This document shows, in pieces, positions 11,970 through 23,312 of a stretch of 64,000 bases of DNA; the first letter of the stretch is position 1, and each line of letters starts with the position of its first letter. The notes beneath the pieces are model-generated. The model ran no database searches. It was given only the letters and a program-made list of their open reading frames with translations, and was not told the DNA's origin. The stretch is from Pseudomonadota bacterium (lineage in GTDB: Bacteria; Pseudomonadota; Gammaproteobacteria; Steroidobacterales; Steroidobacteraceae): positions 1-64,000 of the forward strand of contig JAJZFQ010000200.1 of assembly GCA_021805275.1 (NCBI GenBank). Reading direction: 5' to 3'. The position numbers and the translations under genes were made by a program.

Positions 11970-12011
11970 CTCCATCCCCCCGGGGTGCCATCACCCCCCG
12001 GTGGGATGGAG
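11970..12011 (-). terminator. Long hairpin after ftsZ
   Basis: CTCCATCCC and GGGATGGAG form a perfect 9-bp outer stem in the ftsZ-lpxC gap, with further CCGGGG/CCCCGG pairing inside the 24-base loop. It begins about ten bases past the ftsZ stop. No U-tract follows, so partial termination or attenuation of read-through into lpxC is the most I would infer. Confidence 0.4.
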
Positions 12012-12021
12012 GGGGCACCGC

Positions 12022-13224
12022 TCAGTCGGCCTGCCGGCGCAGGAACGCCGGGATGTCGAGCAGATCGTCCGAGGGGACGTCCTGGCGCAGCCCGTCACCC
12101 ACGGCGCGCTGGCGCTGCACGGTCGGCCGGTCGAGCTTGGCGTAATCGCTGCCCGAGGGCATGTTGCGGCGCACGACGCGCATCGGCGACTCGGCGCGCG
12201 TCTCGCGGGCGACGAGCGGCTCGCGCTGTGCCGCGCCGACCACCGGACGGGCGCCGACGGCGGCGGCCGGACGACCCAGCCCGGTGGCCACCACCGTCAC
12301 ACGCACCTGGTTGGTCAGCTCCGGATCGATCACCGTGCCCACCACCACGGTGGCGTCCTCGGAGGCGAACTCCTTGACGATCTGACCGACCTCCTGGAAC
12401 TCCCCGATGGACAGATCCATCCCCGCGGTGACGTTCACCAGGATGCCGTGCGCGCCGGTGAGGTTGATGTCCTCGAGCAGTGGCGAGGAGACGGCCGCCT
12501 CGGCCGCGGCCCGGGCGCGGCCCTCGCCGCTCGCCGTGCCGGTGCCCATCATCGCCATGCCGGTCTCGGACATGACGGTGCGCACGTCGGCGAAGTCGAC
12601 GTTGATCAGCCCCGGCCGGGTGATCAGCTCGGCGATACCCTGCACCGCGCCCTGCAGCACCTGGTTGGCGGACTTGAACGCATCGAGCAGCGTCGTCTGC
12701 GCACCCAACACCGTGAGCAGCTTCTGGTTCGGGATGGTGATCAGCGAGTCGCAGTACTTGCCGAGCTCCGCGATGCCGTGATCCGCGATGTTCGAGCGCT
12801 TGCCGCCTTCCATCTCGAACGGACGGGTGACCACCGCGACCGTGAGAATGCCGAGTTCCTTGGCAACCTGGGCCACCACCGGCGCGCCGCCCGTGCCGGT
12901 GCCACCGCCCATGCCCGCGGTGATGAACAGCATGTCGCAGCCCTTGATGAGCTCGATGATACGGTCGCGATCCTCCATGGCCGCCTGGCGGCCGACCTCG
13001 GGGTCCGCGCCGGCGCCGAGCCCCTTGGTGATGTTGCTGCCGATCTGCAGCGCGGTCTTGACCTTCGCGTGCTTCAACGCCTGGGAGTCGGTGTTGACGC
13101 ACATGAACTCCACGCCTTCGATCCCGCTCGTCAGCATGTGGGCGACGGCATTGCCGCCTCCGCCGCCCACGCCGATGACCTTGATCACGGCGCTCTGGCT
13201 GTAGGCATCCATTAGTTCAAACAT
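12022..13224 (-). CDS. ftsZ: Cell division protein FtsZ
   Basis: FtsZ is the tubulin-like GTPase that forms the Z-ring. The protein has 400 aa (E. coli 383). The GTP signature GGGTGTG is at residues 106-112, preceded by the G-box 'VGGGGGNAV'. The conserved C-terminal peptide '[15 protein letters not shown]' that binds FtsA, ZipA and ZapD is present after a variable linker of about 60 residues rich in Arg. A GAGGAG ribosome site precedes the ATG. It is the last division gene of the dcw cluster. Confidence 0.98.
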   Translation of the reverse strand: MFELMDAYSQSAVIKVIGVGGGGGNAVAHMLTSGIEGVEFMCVNTDSQALKHAKVKTALQIGSNITKGLGAGADPEVGRQAAMEDRDRIIELIKGCDMLFITAGMGGGTGTGGAPVVAQVAKELGILTVAVVTRPFEMEGGKRSNIADHGIAELGKYCDSLITIPNQKLLTVLGAQTTLLDAFKSANQVLQGAVQGIAELITRPGLINVDFADVRTVMSETGMAMMGTGTASGEGRARAAAEAAVSSPLLEDINLTGAHGILVNVTAGMDLSIGEFQEVGQIVKEFASEDATVVVGTVIDPELTNQVRVTVVATGLGRPAAAVGARPVVGAAQREPLVARETRAESPMRVVRRNMPSGSDYAKLDRPTVQRQRAVGDGLRQDVPSDDLLDIPAFLRRQAD

Positions 13225-13269
13225 TGCGCGCTCCTCGATGATGGCTGAGATGAATGAAACGGTCCACGA

Positions 13270-14505
13270 TCAGAAATTCCCTTCGAACCACGCCCGCATG
13301 CGCCCGAGCGTCGACTTGGCGTTGCCGCCGAGCGAGCGTCCGCGGCGTGCGGGCAGAATGTTGTCGCGGGCGTACTGCAGCAGGCCCACGCCGGTGGCGA
13401 ACACCGGGTTGCGCACCACGTCGGCGAGACCCTTGACCTGCTGCGGCAGCCCGAGGCGCACCGGCACGTGGAACACCTCCTCGGCGAGCTCGATGACGCC
13501 CTCCATGCGGGCGCTGCCGCCGGTGAGCACGATGCCCGCGACGATGATTTCCTCGAAGCCGCTGCGGCGCAGCTCATCGCGCACCAGGGCGAACAGCTCC
13601 TCGTAGCGCGGCTCGACGATCTCGGCGAGCGTCTGGCGCGCCAGGCGTCGCGCCGGCCGGTCCCCGACGCTCGGCACCTCGATCGTCTCGTCGGGGTTGG
13701 CGAGCTGCGAGAGCGCACAGGCGTAGCGGATCTTGATGTCCTCGGCGTGCTGCGTCGGCGTGCGCATCGAGACGGCGATATCATTGGTCACCTGGTCGCC
13801 GGCGATCGGAATCACCGCGGTGTGACGGATGGCGCCCTGGGAGAACACCGCGATGTCGGTGGTACCACCACCGATGTCGACCATGCACACGCCAAGCTCC
13901 TTCTCGTCGTCGGTGAGGACCGCGAAGCTCGAGGCCAGCTGCTCGAGCACGACGTCCTCCACCTCCAATCCGCAGCGCTTGATGCACTTCTCGATGTTCT
14001 GCGCGGCGCTGTCGGCGCCGGTGACGATGTGCACCTTCGCCTCGAGCCGCACGCCGGACATGCCGATCGGATCGCGGATGCCCTCCTGGCCGTCGACCAC
14101 GAATTCCTGGGGCAGCACGTGCAGGATCTTCTGGTCGGCCGGAATGGCCAGCGCGCGCGCCGCGTCGATCACGTGCTCGACGTCCCCAGGGGTGACCTCG
14201 CGGTCGCGGATCGCCACCACGCCGTGAGAGTTGAGGCTGCGCACGTGGCTGCCGGCGATGCCGGCAAACACCGAGTGGATCTCGCAACCGGCCATCAGCT
14301 CGGCCTCCTCCACCGCGCGCTGGATCGATTGCACGGTCGACTCGATGTTGACCACCACGCCCTTCTTCAGTCCGCGCGAGGGCTGGGTGCCGATGCCGAG
14401 CACCTCGATGGCGCCGTCGGCGCCGACCTCCCCCACCAGGGCGAGTACCTTGGACGTGCCGATGTCAAGACCCACGATGAGGTCCCGGTCGGATCGCTTA
14501 CGCAT
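13270..14505 (-). CDS. ftsA: Cell division protein FtsA
   Basis: FtsA is an actin-like ATPase that tethers FtsZ to the membrane. The ATG at 14505 gives 411 aa beginning 'MRKRSDRDLIVGLDIGTSK', where DIGTSK is phosphate-1. Phosphate-2 is in 'VDIGGGTTDIAV' and the adenosine motif in 'GIVLTGGSARMEG'. The C-terminal amphipathic helix ('LGRMRAWFEGNF') is the membrane target. The start overlaps the ftsQ stop by 8 bp, indicating translational coupling. Confidence 0.97.
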   Translation of the reverse strand: MRKRSDRDLIVGLDIGTSKVLALVGEVGADGAIEVLGIGTQPSRGLKKGVVVNIESTVQSIQRAVEEAELMAGCEIHSVFAGIAGSHVRSLNSHGVVAIRDREVTPGDVEHVIDAARALAIPADQKILHVLPQEFVVDGQEGIRDPIGMSGVRLEAKVHIVTGADSAAQNIEKCIKRCGLEVEDVVLEQLASSFAVLTDDEKELGVCMVDIGGGTTDIAVFSQGAIRHTAVIPIAGDQVTNDIAVSMRTPTQHAEDIKIRYACALSQLANPDETIEVPSVGDRPARRLARQTLAEIVEPRYEELFALVRDELRRSGFEEIIVAGIVLTGGSARMEGVIELAEEVFHVPVRLGLPQQVKGLADVVRNPVFATGVGLLQYARDNILPARRGRSLGGNAKSTLGRMRAWFEGNF

Positions 14506-15283
14506 CGCGGCCTCCTCGGCGGGACGGCTGCGCGGGCGAGACGTCCCGCGGCGCACCCGAGCGCCAACCAATCGCAAAACCGTTCATGTAACGCATATCG
14601 ATGTAAGAGATGTCCTCGGCGCGGCGCTTGACGATCGGCAGCGCCGCGTCGACGAATTTCTCGAAGCGCGCATCGAACTGGGAACGCCCGAGCCGCACGG
14701 TGATGCCGTTGTTCAGGGTGAATTGCCAGGTACCGCGCGCATCGAGTGCGAGCGCGCTGATCGCGAAGCCCTCGGGGGCGAGCTGCCCGCTCATGCGCAG
14801 GTAGCGCCCCGTCACCTGCTCGGAGGTCCCATCCGGCCCCGACAGCGCCGGCAGCCCCGCCGGCGCCCCGGTCGCGTCGGTCACGAACTGCACGCCGTCG
14901 CGGTTGACCAGGCCGCTGTTGTTCCAACGGGCGAGCGCGACCTGCTCGTGCACCCGCACCGCAAGCGCATCGGGCCACACGCGCCGCACACTGGCGCGCT
15001 CGACCCAGGGCAGAGCCTCGACTGCCGCGCGAACGCCGCCGATGTTCACGCTGAGGATGCCGGCGCCCTCGGCCCGCGCGGCCACCGCACGCTCGACTGC
15101 GAGCGGGGCGACGTGCCGGAAATCCCCGCGGACCGTGACGGCGCGGATCGGACGGTTCAGCGCCCACAGCGCACCCCAGAGCGCAGCGCCCGTCGCGAGT
15201 ACGGCGAGGACCCGGCGCACGAGCGGCCGGCGGCGTGCAGCGCCCTGCTCGGCCGACCGTCGTTTGCTGCGGCGCTTGAACAT
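14498..15283 (-). CDS. ftsQ: Cell division protein FtsQ
   Basis: FtsQ is the bitopic divisome protein that recruits the FtsL-FtsB complex. The ATG at 15283 (protein 'MFKRRSKRRSAEQG') has a GGAGGG site about ten bases upstream and follows the ddl stop by 4 bp; an in-frame GTG/ATG 24 bp further upstream is possible but overlaps ddl. About 261 aa: basic cytoplasmic tail, one TM helix (~25-42), then the POTRA domain ('IRAVTVRGDFRHV') and the beta domain ending near 'DISYIDMRYMNGFAI'. Confidence 0.93.
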   Translation of the reverse strand: MFKRRSKRRSAEQGAARRRPLVRRVLAVLATGAALWGALWALNRPIRAVTVRGDFRHVAPLAVERAVAARAEGAGILSVNIGGVRAAVEALPWVERASVRRVWPDALAVRVHEQVALARWNNSGLVNRDGVQFVTDATGAPAGLPALSGPDGTSEQVTGRYLRMSGQLAPEGFAISALALDARGTWQFTLNNGITVRLGRSQFDARFEKFVDAALPIVKRRAEDISYIDMRYMNGFAIGWRSGAPRDVSPAQPSRRGGRDA

Positions 15284-15287
15284 GGTC

Positions 15288-16277
15288 TCAGCCGCCCTCC
15301 CCGGCACCGGCTGCGGGGACCCGCCGCGCCAGGCTCGTCTCGAGCACCCGCCAGGCGAGCTCCTCGAAATCGATCCCGGCCGCGTGCGCCGCCATCGGCA
15401 CGAGCGAGTGCCCGGTCATGCCGGGCACGGTGTTGATCTCGAGCAGCAGCGGCCGCCCGGCGGCATCCATGCGAAAGTCCACCCGGCCCCAGCCTTCCCC
15501 GCCGATGGCCGCGAACGCCGCGAGTGCGAGTGCGCCGAGATGCCGCTCGGCCGGCTCGGAGAGATCCGCCGGACAGAGGTAGCGCGTGTCCTCGCGCAGG
15601 TACTTCGCCTCGTAGTCGTAGAACGCGCGCGGCGTTTCGATGCGGATCGAAGGCAGCGCCACGCCCTGCAGCAGCGCCACGGTGTACTCCCCGCCGCCGA
15701 CCCACGCCTCGGCGAACACGTCGCGCTCGACGGCGCGCGCGGCCGCATAGGCGAGCGGCAGATCCTCGGCGCGCTCAACCTTGCTCATCCCGACGCTGGA
15801 TCCCTGGCTCGCGGGCTTGACGATCAGTGGCAGACCGAGCTGCTCGAGAGCCAGCTCGAAGTCCTCGGCGCCGCCGAGCTCGAGCGCCGCCGGACTCGCC
15901 ACGCCGATCGCCTTGGCGAGCCGCTTGGTGCGCAGCTTGTCCATGCCGATGGCCGAGCCCATGACGCCGCTGCCGGTGTAGGGCACGCCGAGCCACTCGA
16001 GCGCCCCCTGCACGGTGCCGTCCTCCCCGCCCGGGCCGTGCAGCGCGATCCACACCCGATCGATGCGCGCGGCGCGCAGCTCGGACAACGGTCGCTCGCT
16101 CGGATCGAACGCCTCGGCCGCCACGCCGCGGCGCCGGAGCGCCTCGAGCACCGCCGCGCCCGACAGCAGCGAGATCGCCCGCTCGCTCGAGTCGCCCCCG
16201 GCCAGCACCGCGACGCGGCCGAAGTGCTCGGCGGCGCTCACGCGCTGCATCCAGGCCGGATCGTGGTGCAGCCGCAT
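15288..16277 (-). CDS. ddl: D-alanine--D-alanine ligase
   Basis: Ddl makes the D-Ala-D-Ala dipeptide for the peptidoglycan stem, using ATP. The ATG at 16277 overlaps the murB stop (ATGA) and gives 329 aa, longer than DdlB (306). The N-terminal '[19 protein letters not shown]', the glycine-rich '[15 protein letters not shown]' and the C-terminal '[17 protein letters not shown]' are diagnostic ATP-grasp features of the family. The location between murB and ftsQ matches the DdlB type. Confidence 0.96.
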   Translation of the reverse strand: MRLHHDPAWMQRVSAAEHFGRVAVLAGGDSSERAISLLSGAAVLEALRRRGVAAEAFDPSERPLSELRAARIDRVWIALHGPGGEDGTVQGALEWLGVPYTGSGVMGSAIGMDKLRTKRLAKAIGVASPAALELGGAEDFELALEQLGLPLIVKPASQGSSVGMSKVERAEDLPLAYAAARAVERDVFAEAWVGGGEYTVALLQGVALPSIRIETPRAFYDYEAKYLREDTRYLCPADLSEPAERHLGALALAAFAAIGGEGWGRVDFRMDAAGRPLLLEINTVPGMTGHSLVPMAAHAAGIDFEELAWRVLETSLARRVPAAGAGEGG

Positions 16278-17170
16278 CAGTGCTCCCCCACGATGCGCAC
16301 CTCGGTCGTGAGGCGGATGCCGTGCACTCGCTCGACCGTCTCCTGCACCTTGCCGATCAGCGACTCGATGTCGCTCGCGCTGGCCGCGCCGTCGTTGAGG
16401 ATGAAGTTGGCATGCTTGTCCGACACGGACGCACCGCCGATGGCGAGTCCCTTCAGGCCGCTCGCCTCGATCAGGCGCGCAGCGTGATCGCCGGGCGGAT
16501 TGGTGAACACCGAGCCGCAGCTCCATGCGCCGATCGGCTGAGTGGCGCGGCGCCGCTCGAGCAGATCGCGTACCTCATTCACATGCGCCGCGGGGCTCTT
16601 CTCGAAACGCAGCGTCGCGCCAAGGAACCACTCATCCGCCTCGGGCGGCTCGACGTGCCGGTAGCCGACGCGGTATTCGGTGGCGGCGCGCCGGTGCTCG
16701 CGGCCGCGCCGGTCGATGGTTTGCACCTCGAGCACCTGCCGCCAGGTCTCGCCGCCGAAGGCGCCAGCGTTCATCGCGAGCGCCCCACCGAGGGTGCCGG
16801 GAATGCCGGCAAAGAACTCCGCCGGGCCGAGCCCCCAGCGGACACACTGGCGCGCGATGCGCGCGCAGGCCACGCCGCTCTCGCCGTAGACGGTGGTCTC
16901 GCTGGTGCGCTCGAGCCGCTCGAGCGCACCGTGTGTGCACACCACCACGCCGCGCAGGCCGCCGTCGCGAACCAGCAGGTTGCTGCCGAGTCCGAGCCAG
17001 AACACCGCCACCTCGGCCGGCAGCGTGCGCAGGAAGGCGGCGAGGTCGGTGCGATTTTCCGGGGTAAAGAAGATGTCCGCGGGACCGCCCACGTGCCACG
17101 AGGTATGCCGGCTCATCGGCTCATCGCGGCGGATGCGCGCCAGGAACTGCGGGGCGAGCGCGAGGGTCAT
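16277..17170 (-). CDS. murB: UDP-N-acetylenolpyruvoylglucosamine reductase MurB
   Basis: MurB is the FAD enzyme that reduces UDP-GlcNAc-enolpyruvate to UDP-MurNAc. The 297-aa length and sequence fit the shorter type II MurB rather than the 342-aa E. coli type I. FAD-binding motifs are '[13 protein letters not shown]' and '[19 protein letters not shown]'. The catalytic loop is 'SCGSVFTNP' and the C-terminal acid is in '[12 protein letters not shown]'. ATGA overlaps link it to murC before and ddl after. Confidence 0.95.
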   Translation of the reverse strand: MTLALAPQFLARIRRDEPMSRHTSWHVGGPADIFFTPENRTDLAAFLRTLPAEVAVFWLGLGSNLLVRDGGLRGVVVCTHGALERLERTSETTVYGESGVACARIARQCVRWGLGPAEFFAGIPGTLGGALAMNAGAFGGETWRQVLEVQTIDRRGREHRRAATEYRVGYRHVEPPEADEWFLGATLRFEKSPAAHVNEVRDLLERRRATQPIGAWSCGSVFTNPPGDHAARLIEASGLKGLAIGGASVSDKHANFILNDGAASASDIESLIGKVQETVERVHGIRLTTEVRIVGEH

Positions 17171-18603
17171 GAGCGCCTCCGCGCCGGGAGCAACGCCCTG
17201 AGCCGCGCGGGCAGCCCGTGGGAGACGACGCTGATGTTCCCCGCGCCCATGGTGACGATCAGATCGCCGTCGCGGATCACGTCGCGCAGCGACTCGGCGA
17301 GCTCTTCCACTCGGGCCACGAACAGCGGCTCGACCTGTCCGCGGCTGCGCACCGCTCGGCAGATCGCCCGTCCGTCGGCGCCCGCGATGGGCGCCTCGCC
17401 GGCGGCGTACACCTCGGTGACCAGCAGCACATCCACCCCGGCGAGCACGCGGGCGAAGTCATCGATCAGATCGTGCGTGCGGCTGTAGCGGTGCGGCTGG
17501 AAGGCGAGCACGATGCGCCGGCCGGGATAGCCCTGACGCAGCGCCTCGAGGGTGGCAGCCACCTCGGTGGGGTGATGCCCGTAGTCATCGACGACCGTGA
17601 CCGTGCCGACCGCAGTGCCAATGTCGGCCACGTGCTGCAGGCGCCGGTCGATACCCTGGAATTGCCCGAGGGCGCGGCTGATCGCCGCATCCGGGATGCC
17701 CAGATCGGTCGCCACGGCGATCGCCGCCAACGCGTTCTGCACGTTGTGCGTGCCCGGCAGGTTGACGGTGACTTCGAGCGGCGCGCCCGACTCGCGCGTG
17801 ACGGTGAAGCGCGTCCGCAGTCCCTCGCGGCGCAGATTGCCGCCGCGTACATCGGCATCCTCACTCAGGCCGTAGGTGAGCACGTGCCGACCGACCCGCG
17901 GCAGAACGGCACGCACGTGCTCGCAGTCCAGGCCCATCACGGCCAGTCCGTAGAACGGCAGGTTATGCAGGAAGTCGACGAAGCTCTGCGCCAGGCGGGT
18001 GAAATCCCCGCCGTGCGTGCCGAGGTGATCATTGTCGATGTTGGTGACCACGGCCACCAGCGGCTGCAGGTGCATGAACGAGGCGTCGCTCTCGTCCGCC
18101 TCGGCGACGAGGTAGCGGCCCGAGCCGAGGCGCGCGTGACTACCGGCGCTCTTCAACCGCCCGCCGATCACGAAGGTCGGATCCTCTCCGCCCTCGGCGA
18201 GGATGCTGGCGATGAGGCTCGTGGTGGTGGTCTTGCCGTGCGTTCCGGCAACGGCGATCGCGTTACGGAAGCGCATCAGCTCCCCGAGCATCTCGGCGCG
18301 TGAGACCACCGGGATGCGCGCCTCCTGCGCGGCGAGCACTTCCGGATTGTCCTTCGGCACGGCCCCCGAGACCACCAGCACGTCGGCGCCGGCGATGTTG
18401 CCGGCGGCATGCCCGAGCACGATGCGCGCCCCGAGTGTGCGCAGACGCTCGGCGGCCGCACCACCGCGCAGATCCGAACCCTGCACGCGGTAACCGAGGT
18501 TGAGCAGCACTTCGGCGATGCCGCTCATGCCGCTGCCGCCGATCCCGACGAAGTGAATCGTCTCGATGCGGCGCATCCGGTCGATGCCGCGTGACTCGCT
18601 CAT
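17167..18603 (-). CDS. murC: UDP-N-acetylmuramate--L-alanine ligase MurC
   Basis: MurC adds L-Ala to UDP-MurNAc. The ATG at 18603 overlaps the murG stop (ATGA) and gives 478 aa (E. coli 491). The N-terminal Rossmann motif is '[16 protein letters not shown]', the P-loop '[15 protein letters not shown]', and the Mur-ligase lid residues appear in '[14 protein letters not shown]'. An open frame continues upstream across murG in another frame but has no homology. Confidence 0.97.
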   Translation of the reverse strand: MSESRGIDRMRRIETIHFVGIGGSGMSGIAEVLLNLGYRVQGSDLRGGAAAERLRTLGARIVLGHAAGNIAGADVLVVSGAVPKDNPEVLAAQEARIPVVSRAEMLGELMRFRNAIAVAGTHGKTTTTSLIASILAEGGEDPTFVIGGRLKSAGSHARLGSGRYLVAEADESDASFMHLQPLVAVVTNIDNDHLGTHGGDFTRLAQSFVDFLHNLPFYGLAVMGLDCEHVRAVLPRVGRHVLTYGLSEDADVRGGNLRREGLRTRFTVTRESGAPLEVTVNLPGTHNVQNALAAIAVATDLGIPDAAISRALGQFQGIDRRLQHVADIGTAVGTVTVVDDYGHHPTEVAATLEALRQGYPGRRIVLAFQPHRYSRTHDLIDDFARVLAGVDVLLVTEVYAAGEAPIAGADGRAICRAVRSRGQVEPLFVARVEELAESLRDVIRDGDLIVTMGAGNISVVSHGLPARLRALLPARRRS

Positions 18604-19685
18604 GCGGCCCTGCCGAGATACTTCAGGCAGCTCGCGGTGAGCTGCGCGGTGGCATCGGGCCGACCGAGCGCGCGGGCGCGCTCGGCCATCTCCACGAGTC
18701 GCTCGCGTTCGGCACACAGCCGTTCGAGCTCGGCGGCGAGCCGCTCGGCGGTGAGCTCGCGCTCGGACAGCAGGATCGCCGCGCCCTGGCGCACCAGCAG
18801 CCGCGCGTTGTAAGTCTGGTGATCGTCGACGGCGGCCGGAAACGGCACCAGCACCGAGCCGAGCCCGGCGGCGGCGAGCTCCGAGACGGTGAGCGCCCCG
18901 GCGCGGCAGATCGCGAGGTCCGCCCAGGCGTAGGCCGCGGCCATGTCGGTGATGAACGGCTGCACGTCGGCCGGCACGCCGGCCTCGGCGTAGCTCTGCC
19001 GGCACGCCGCGATCCAACGCTCTCCGGCCTGGTGGCGCACCTCCATGCGGCACACGGCGGCGGCGCGCGCCAGCGCATAGGGCACTACGGTGTTGAGTCG
19101 CACCGCGCCCTGGCTGCCACCGATGACCAGCACGCGCAGCGGGGCGGTGCGTGCGGCGAGCCGCTCGCGCGGCGGTGCGAGCGAGCTGATCTCCGGGCGC
19201 ACCGGGTTGCCGATGGTGCGGGCGCGTACGGCCGGACCGAAGCTCCCGGGGAAGGCCTCGAGCACCTCGCGCGCAAGCGGCGCGAGCGTCCGGTTGGTGA
19301 AGCCTGCGATCGCGTTCTGCTCGTGGATGAGCAGCGGGCGGCGCGTCAGCCACGCGGCGATCCCGCCCGGGCCGGTGACGAACCCGCCAAGCCCGACCAC
19401 CACGCTCGGGCGTCGCCGGCGCATGACCGCGAGCGCCTGCCACAGCGCCACGGTCAGCCGCCAGGGCGCCGCGAGGCGCGTGCGCCAGCCCTTGCCGCGC
19501 AGTCCGCCGACCGACAGCCACTCGATGGCGATGCCCTCGGCCGGCACCAGCCGCGCCTCGATGCCGCGGCGCGTGCCGAGCCAGACCACCTCCACGGCGC
19601 TCGCGCGCAGGCTGTGGGCGAGCGCGAGCGCCGGAAAGACGTGCCCGCCGGTGCCGCCCGCCATGATCAGGACCGGCCCCTTCAT
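18600..19685 (-). CDS. murG: Lipid II synthase glycosyltransferase MurG
   Basis: MurG transfers GlcNAc from UDP-GlcNAc to lipid I on the inner face of the membrane (GT28). The ATG at 19685 overlaps the ftsW stop and gives 361 aa. The N-terminal '[17 protein letters not shown]' is the family G-loop, and the donor-binding part shows '[13 protein letters not shown]' and '[18 protein letters not shown]'. Position between ftsW and murC is canonical. Confidence 0.97.
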   Translation of the reverse strand: MKGPVLIMAGGTGGHVFPALALAHSLRASAVEVVWLGTRRGIEARLVPAEGIAIEWLSVGGLRGKGWRTRLAAPWRLTVALWQALAVMRRRRPSVVVGLGGFVTGPGGIAAWLTRRPLLIHEQNAIAGFTNRTLAPLAREVLEAFPGSFGPAVRARTIGNPVRPEISSLAPPRERLAARTAPLRVLVIGGSQGAVRLNTVVPYALARAAAVCRMEVRHQAGERWIAACRQSYAEAGVPADVQPFITDMAAAYAWADLAICRAGALTVSELAAAGLGSVLVPFPAAVDDHQTYNARLLVRQGAAILLSERELTAERLAAELERLCAERERLVEMAERARALGRPDATAQLTASCLKYLGRAA

Positions 19686-20878
19686 GCGCCATCCCCCGCG
19701 CGCAGCCGGGCCGCGCCGCGGTTCTCGAGCAGCGTCTCGTGATAGATGCGCAGCAGCAGACCGACCCAGATCAGCGTCATGATCATGCTCGAGCGTCCGT
19801 AGCTCATCAGCGGCAGGGTCAGGCCCTTGGTCGGCAGCACGCCCATGTTGACGCCGATGTTGATGAACGTCTGCATGCCGAGCCACAGCCCGAAGCCCGC
19901 CGCGAGCAGCCGCTGAAAGGTCAGTCCGGCGCGCGCGGCAAGCTCGGCGATCTGGAAAGTGCGCCAGATGAGCGCCACGAACAGGCCGATCGTGAGCAGC
20001 ACGCCGGCCAGACCGAGCTCTTCGGCGAGCACCGCGAACAGGAAGTCGGTATGCGCCTCGGGCAGGTAGAACAGCTTCTGCACGCTGTTGCCGAGACCGA
20101 CGCCGAACCATTTACCGCGGCCGATCGCGATCAGCGACTGGGTCAGCTGGAACCCGCTGCCGTAGGGCGAAGCCCACGGGTTGATGAAGCCGGTGATGCG
20201 GCGCAGGCGGTAGGCGGAGGTCACCGCGAGCACCCCGAAGGCGAGCGCCGCCACCAGAGTGAGCAGCACCACGTACCGCATGCGTGCCCCGGAGAGGAAG
20301 AGCATGCCGAAGCCGGCGGCGAACAGCACCGCCGCGGCCCCGAAGTCCGGCTCCCCGAGCAGCAGAGTGGCGATCAGCGCGAGCAGCGCCAGCGGCTTGA
20401 TCAGGCCCTTGAAGCTCTCGTGCAGCTCGTCCTGGCGGCGCGCGGCGTAACTGGCGATGTAGGCGAGCACCAGCAGACGGGCGAGTTCGGAGATCTGGAA
20501 GCTGAAGCCGGCCAGGTGCAGCCAGCGGCGCCCGCCGTTGACGCGCAGACCGAGCCCCGGCACCAGCACTGCCAGCAGCAGCAGGATCGCAGCGACCATC
20601 AGCCAGGGCGAGAGGCGCTCGAGCCGCTCGCACTTGAACCAGAACACGAACACCGCGCCGGCAAGGCCGATCGCCACCGCGATCAGCTGCCGCTCGAGAA
20701 AGTAAAATGGCTGCCCGGTGTACTGATCGGCAATCGAGATCGACGCCGAGGTCATCATGATCAGGCCGAACAGCACGATCGCCAGCACCAGCGCCAACGT
20801 CACACTGTCGATGTAGATGACCCGCCCGCGTCCGCTCGAGCGGGCGAAGGACATCGGCGTACGCTCAGCGACGCTCAT
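19682..20878 (-). CDS. ftsW: Septal peptidoglycan glycosyltransferase FtsW
   Basis: FtsW is the SEDS-family polymerase that works with FtsI at the septum. The ATG at 20878 overlaps the murD stop and gives 398 aa with about ten membrane segments. SEDS landmarks include '[15 protein letters not shown]', '[20 protein letters not shown]' and the C-terminal '[20 protein letters not shown]'. The catalytic Asp region is in '[18 protein letters not shown]'. Context with ftsI in the same cluster argues for FtsW rather than RodA. Confidence 0.96.
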   Translation of the reverse strand: MSVAERTPMSFARSSGRGRVIYIDSVTLALVLAIVLFGLIMMTSASISIADQYTGQPFYFLERQLIAVAIGLAGAVFVFWFKCERLERLSPWLMVAAILLLLAVLVPGLGLRVNGGRRWLHLAGFSFQISELARLLVLAYIASYAARRQDELHESFKGLIKPLALLALIATLLLGEPDFGAAAVLFAAGFGMLFLSGARMRYVVLLTLVAALAFGVLAVTSAYRLRRITGFINPWASPYGSGFQLTQSLIAIGRGKWFGVGLGNSVQKLFYLPEAHTDFLFAVLAEELGLAGVLLTIGLFVALIWRTFQIAELAARAGLTFQRLLAAGFGLWLGMQTFINIGVNMGVLPTKGLTLPLMSYGRSSMIMTLIWVGLLLRIYHETLLENRGAARLRAGDGA

Positions 20879-22230
20879 GCTTGGAGCTCCCGCACGGCCG
20901 CGGCGAACGCCTCGCCGCGCTGCGCGTAGTCGCGAAACATGTCGAGACTGGCGCACGCGGGGGAGAGCAGCACGGTGTCGCCGGCGCGCGCGGCGCGCGC
21001 CGCCGCCTGCACCGCCTCGGGCATCGAGCCGGCCCGCTCGACGGGGCAGATGCCCTGGAGCGCCGCACCGATGCGCGGCCCGTCCCGACCGATCAGCACC
21101 ACGCGGCGCGCCTTGCCGCGCAACGCCGCGCCGAGCGGGGTGAAGTCCTGGTTCTTGCCATCGCCGCCGGCGATCAGCACCAGCGGACCGTCCATGCCGT
21201 TCACCGCCGCCAGCGTGGCCCCCACGTTGGTTCCCTTCGAGTCGTTGATGTAGGTGACGCCGGCGAGCTCGGCGACCCACTGCGTACGATGCGCCAGGCC
21301 GGCAAACTCGCGCAGCTCCGTCAGCATTGCCGCGAGCGGCAGCTCGAGCGCCTCTCCGAGCGCGAGTGCAGCCAGCGCGTTGGCGGCGTTGTGCAGGCCG
21401 CGCAGGCGCATCGAGTTCACGGCGAGCAGCGGCTCGCCGCGGCGTGCAAGCCAGCGCTGTGCGCCCTGCTGCACGGTATACGCCGCTCCCCCGGCGCCGC
21501 GCACCGAGAAACCGAGCACGCGCTGGTCGGCGCGCGTCATGCGCGCGACCAACGGGTCATCGAGGTTGACCACCGCGGTGTCGCAGCGCTCGAAGATGCG
21601 CGCCTTGGACAACGCGTAATCTTCCAGCGAGGCATAGCGGTCGAGGTGATCGGCGGTGACATTGAGCACGGCGGCCGCCTTCAGATCGAGCGACGAGGCG
21701 GTGTCGAGCTGGAAGCTCGACAGTTCGAGCACGTAGAGCTCCGTGGGTCGCTCGGCGCGCTCGGCCGCGGCCAGCAGGTCGAGCGCCGGCTCACCGAGGT
21801 TGCCGCCGATGCGCGCCTCGAGGCCGGCGCGCACGGCCATGCGCCCGAGCAGGCTCGTGACGGTGCTCTTGCCGTTGGTGCCGGTGACGCCCGCCACGGG
21901 CGCGCTCACGGCGCGCGCGAACAGCTCGATGTCCCCGAAGATCTCGATACCGCGCCGGCGCGCCTCGAGGAAAAACGGCAGATCGAGCGCCAGCCCCGGC
22001 GAGGCCACCACACAGACCGCCTCGGCGAGCAGGTCGACATCAAGCCCACCGGCGCGCACCTCGATGTTCGGATCGAGCGCGCGCAGCTCGGCGAGCTGCG
22101 GCGGCGCGGCGCGCGTGTCGGTGACCGCGAGCTGCCAGCCGTGCTCGCGCAGATAGCGCGCGCACGACAGTCCCGTGCTGCCCAGGCCGGCAATGACGGC
22201 GGTGGCGGGCTTGTGGCTGGCCTGGCTCAT
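20875..22230 (-). CDS. murD: UDP-N-acetylmuramoylalanine--D-glutamate ligase MurD
   Basis: MurD adds D-Glu to UDP-MurNAc-L-Ala. The protein has 451 aa (E. coli 438). The N-terminal nucleotide-fold motif is '[16 protein letters not shown]', the P-loop '[18 protein letters not shown]', the central '[17 protein letters not shown]' and the C-terminal '[13 protein letters not shown]' with the Mur DSK motif. ATGA overlaps join it to mraY and ftsW. Confidence 0.96.
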   Translation of the reverse strand: MSQASHKPATAVIAGLGSTGLSCARYLREHGWQLAVTDTRAAPPQLAELRALDPNIEVRAGGLDVDLLAEAVCVVASPGLALDLPFFLEARRRGIEIFGDIELFARAVSAPVAGVTGTNGKSTVTSLLGRMAVRAGLEARIGGNLGEPALDLLAAAERAERPTELYVLELSSFQLDTASSLDLKAAAVLNVTADHLDRYASLEDYALSKARIFERCDTAVVNLDDPLVARMTRADQRVLGFSVRGAGGAAYTVQQGAQRWLARRGEPLLAVNSMRLRGLHNAANALAALALGEALELPLAAMLTELREFAGLAHRTQWVAELAGVTYINDSKGTNVGATLAAVNGMDGPLVLIAGGDGKNQDFTPLGAALRGKARRVVLIGRDGPRIGAALQGICPVERAGSMPEAVQAAARAARAGDTVLLSPACASLDMFRDYAQRGEAFAAAVRELQA

Positions 22231-23312
22231 CGGAGTTTCAGCGTCGCGAGCCCGGCGAGCACCAGGATCAGCGAGATGATCCAGAAGCGCACGATGACCT
22301 TCGGTTCGGCCCAGCCCTTGAGCTCGAAGTGATGATGCAGCGGGGCCATACGGAAGATCCGCCGGCCGGTCAGCTTGAACGAGGCCACCTGCAGGATCAC
22401 CGAGGCGGTCTCGAGCACGAACACCCCGCCCATGACGAGCGCCACCAGCTCCTGGCGCACCATGACGGCAATGACCCCGAGCGCCGCGCCGATCGCCAGC
22501 GCGCCGACATCGCCCATGAACACCTGCGCCGGGTAGGCGTTGAACCAGAGGAAGCCCAGTCCCGCACCCGAGAGCGCCGAGCAGAAGATGAGCAACTCCC
22601 CGGCACCGGGGATCTGTGGAATCTCCAGGTAATGGGCGAACACCACGTTGCCGCTGGCGTAGGCAAAGATGCCGAGCCCCGCCGAGACCAGCGTCGCCGG
22701 CATGATGGCCAGCCCGTCGAGCCCGTCGGTGAGGTTCACCGCGTTGCTCATGCCCACGGTCATCAGGTAGGTGATGGTGATGAACACCCCCACCGGCAGG
22801 GGCTCGGCGAACGTCTTAACGAACGGCAGATACAGCGTCCGCTCGGCCGGAACGCTCGCCGTGTAGTAGAGCACCGCGGCGATCGCGAGGCCGAACACCG
22901 ACTGGAGCAGGTACTTCCAGCGAGCCGGCAAGCCGCGCGCATTGCGTACCACGAGCTTGAGGTAATCGTCGAGAAAGCCGATCAGGCCGAACGCGAACGT
23001 CACCGCGAGCACCAGCCAGACCTGCCGGCTGGTGAGCTTGGCCCACAGCAGCGTACTCACCAGCGTGGTGACGAGGATCAGCGTGCCGCCCATGGTCGGG
23101 GTGCCCGCCTTGGGCAGATGGCTCTGCGGCCCGTCCTCGCGCACCACCTGGCCGATTTGGTAGCGCGAGAGGCGCTCGATCATGGCCGGGCCGACCAGCA
23201 GCGAGATGACCAGCGAGGAACCCATGGCGAGAATCGCGCGGAACGTCAGGTACGAGAAGACGTTGAAGCCCGAGTACCAGGTGATGAGCCGGTGGGCGAG
23301 CCAGTAGAGCAT
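22227..23312 (-). CDS. mraY: Phospho-MurNAc-pentapeptide translocase MraY
   Basis: MraY forms lipid I from UDP-MurNAc-pentapeptide and undecaprenyl phosphate. The 361-aa length equals E. coli (360), with about ten membrane helices. Active-site motifs are present: 'GTPTMGG', the first Asp pair in 'GFLDDYLKL', '[13 protein letters not shown]' and the His-rich loop '[14 protein letters not shown]'. The ATG abuts the murF TAA directly (TAAATG). Confidence 0.98.
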   Translation of the reverse strand: MLYWLAHRLITWYSGFNVFSYLTFRAILAMGSSLVISLLVGPAMIERLSRYQIGQVVREDGPQSHLPKAGTPTMGGTLILVTTLVSTLLWAKLTSRQVWLVLAVTFAFGLIGFLDDYLKLVVRNARGLPARWKYLLQSVFGLAIAAVLYYTASVPAERTLYLPFVKTFAEPLPVGVFITITYLMTVGMSNAVNLTDGLDGLAIMPATLVSAGLGIFAYASGNVVFAHYLEIPQIPGAGELLIFCSALSGAGLGFLWFNAYPAQVFMGDVGALAIGAALGVIAVMVRQELVALVMGGVFVLETASVILQVASFKLTGRRIFRMAPLHHHFELKGWAEPKVIVRFWIISLILVLAGLATLKLR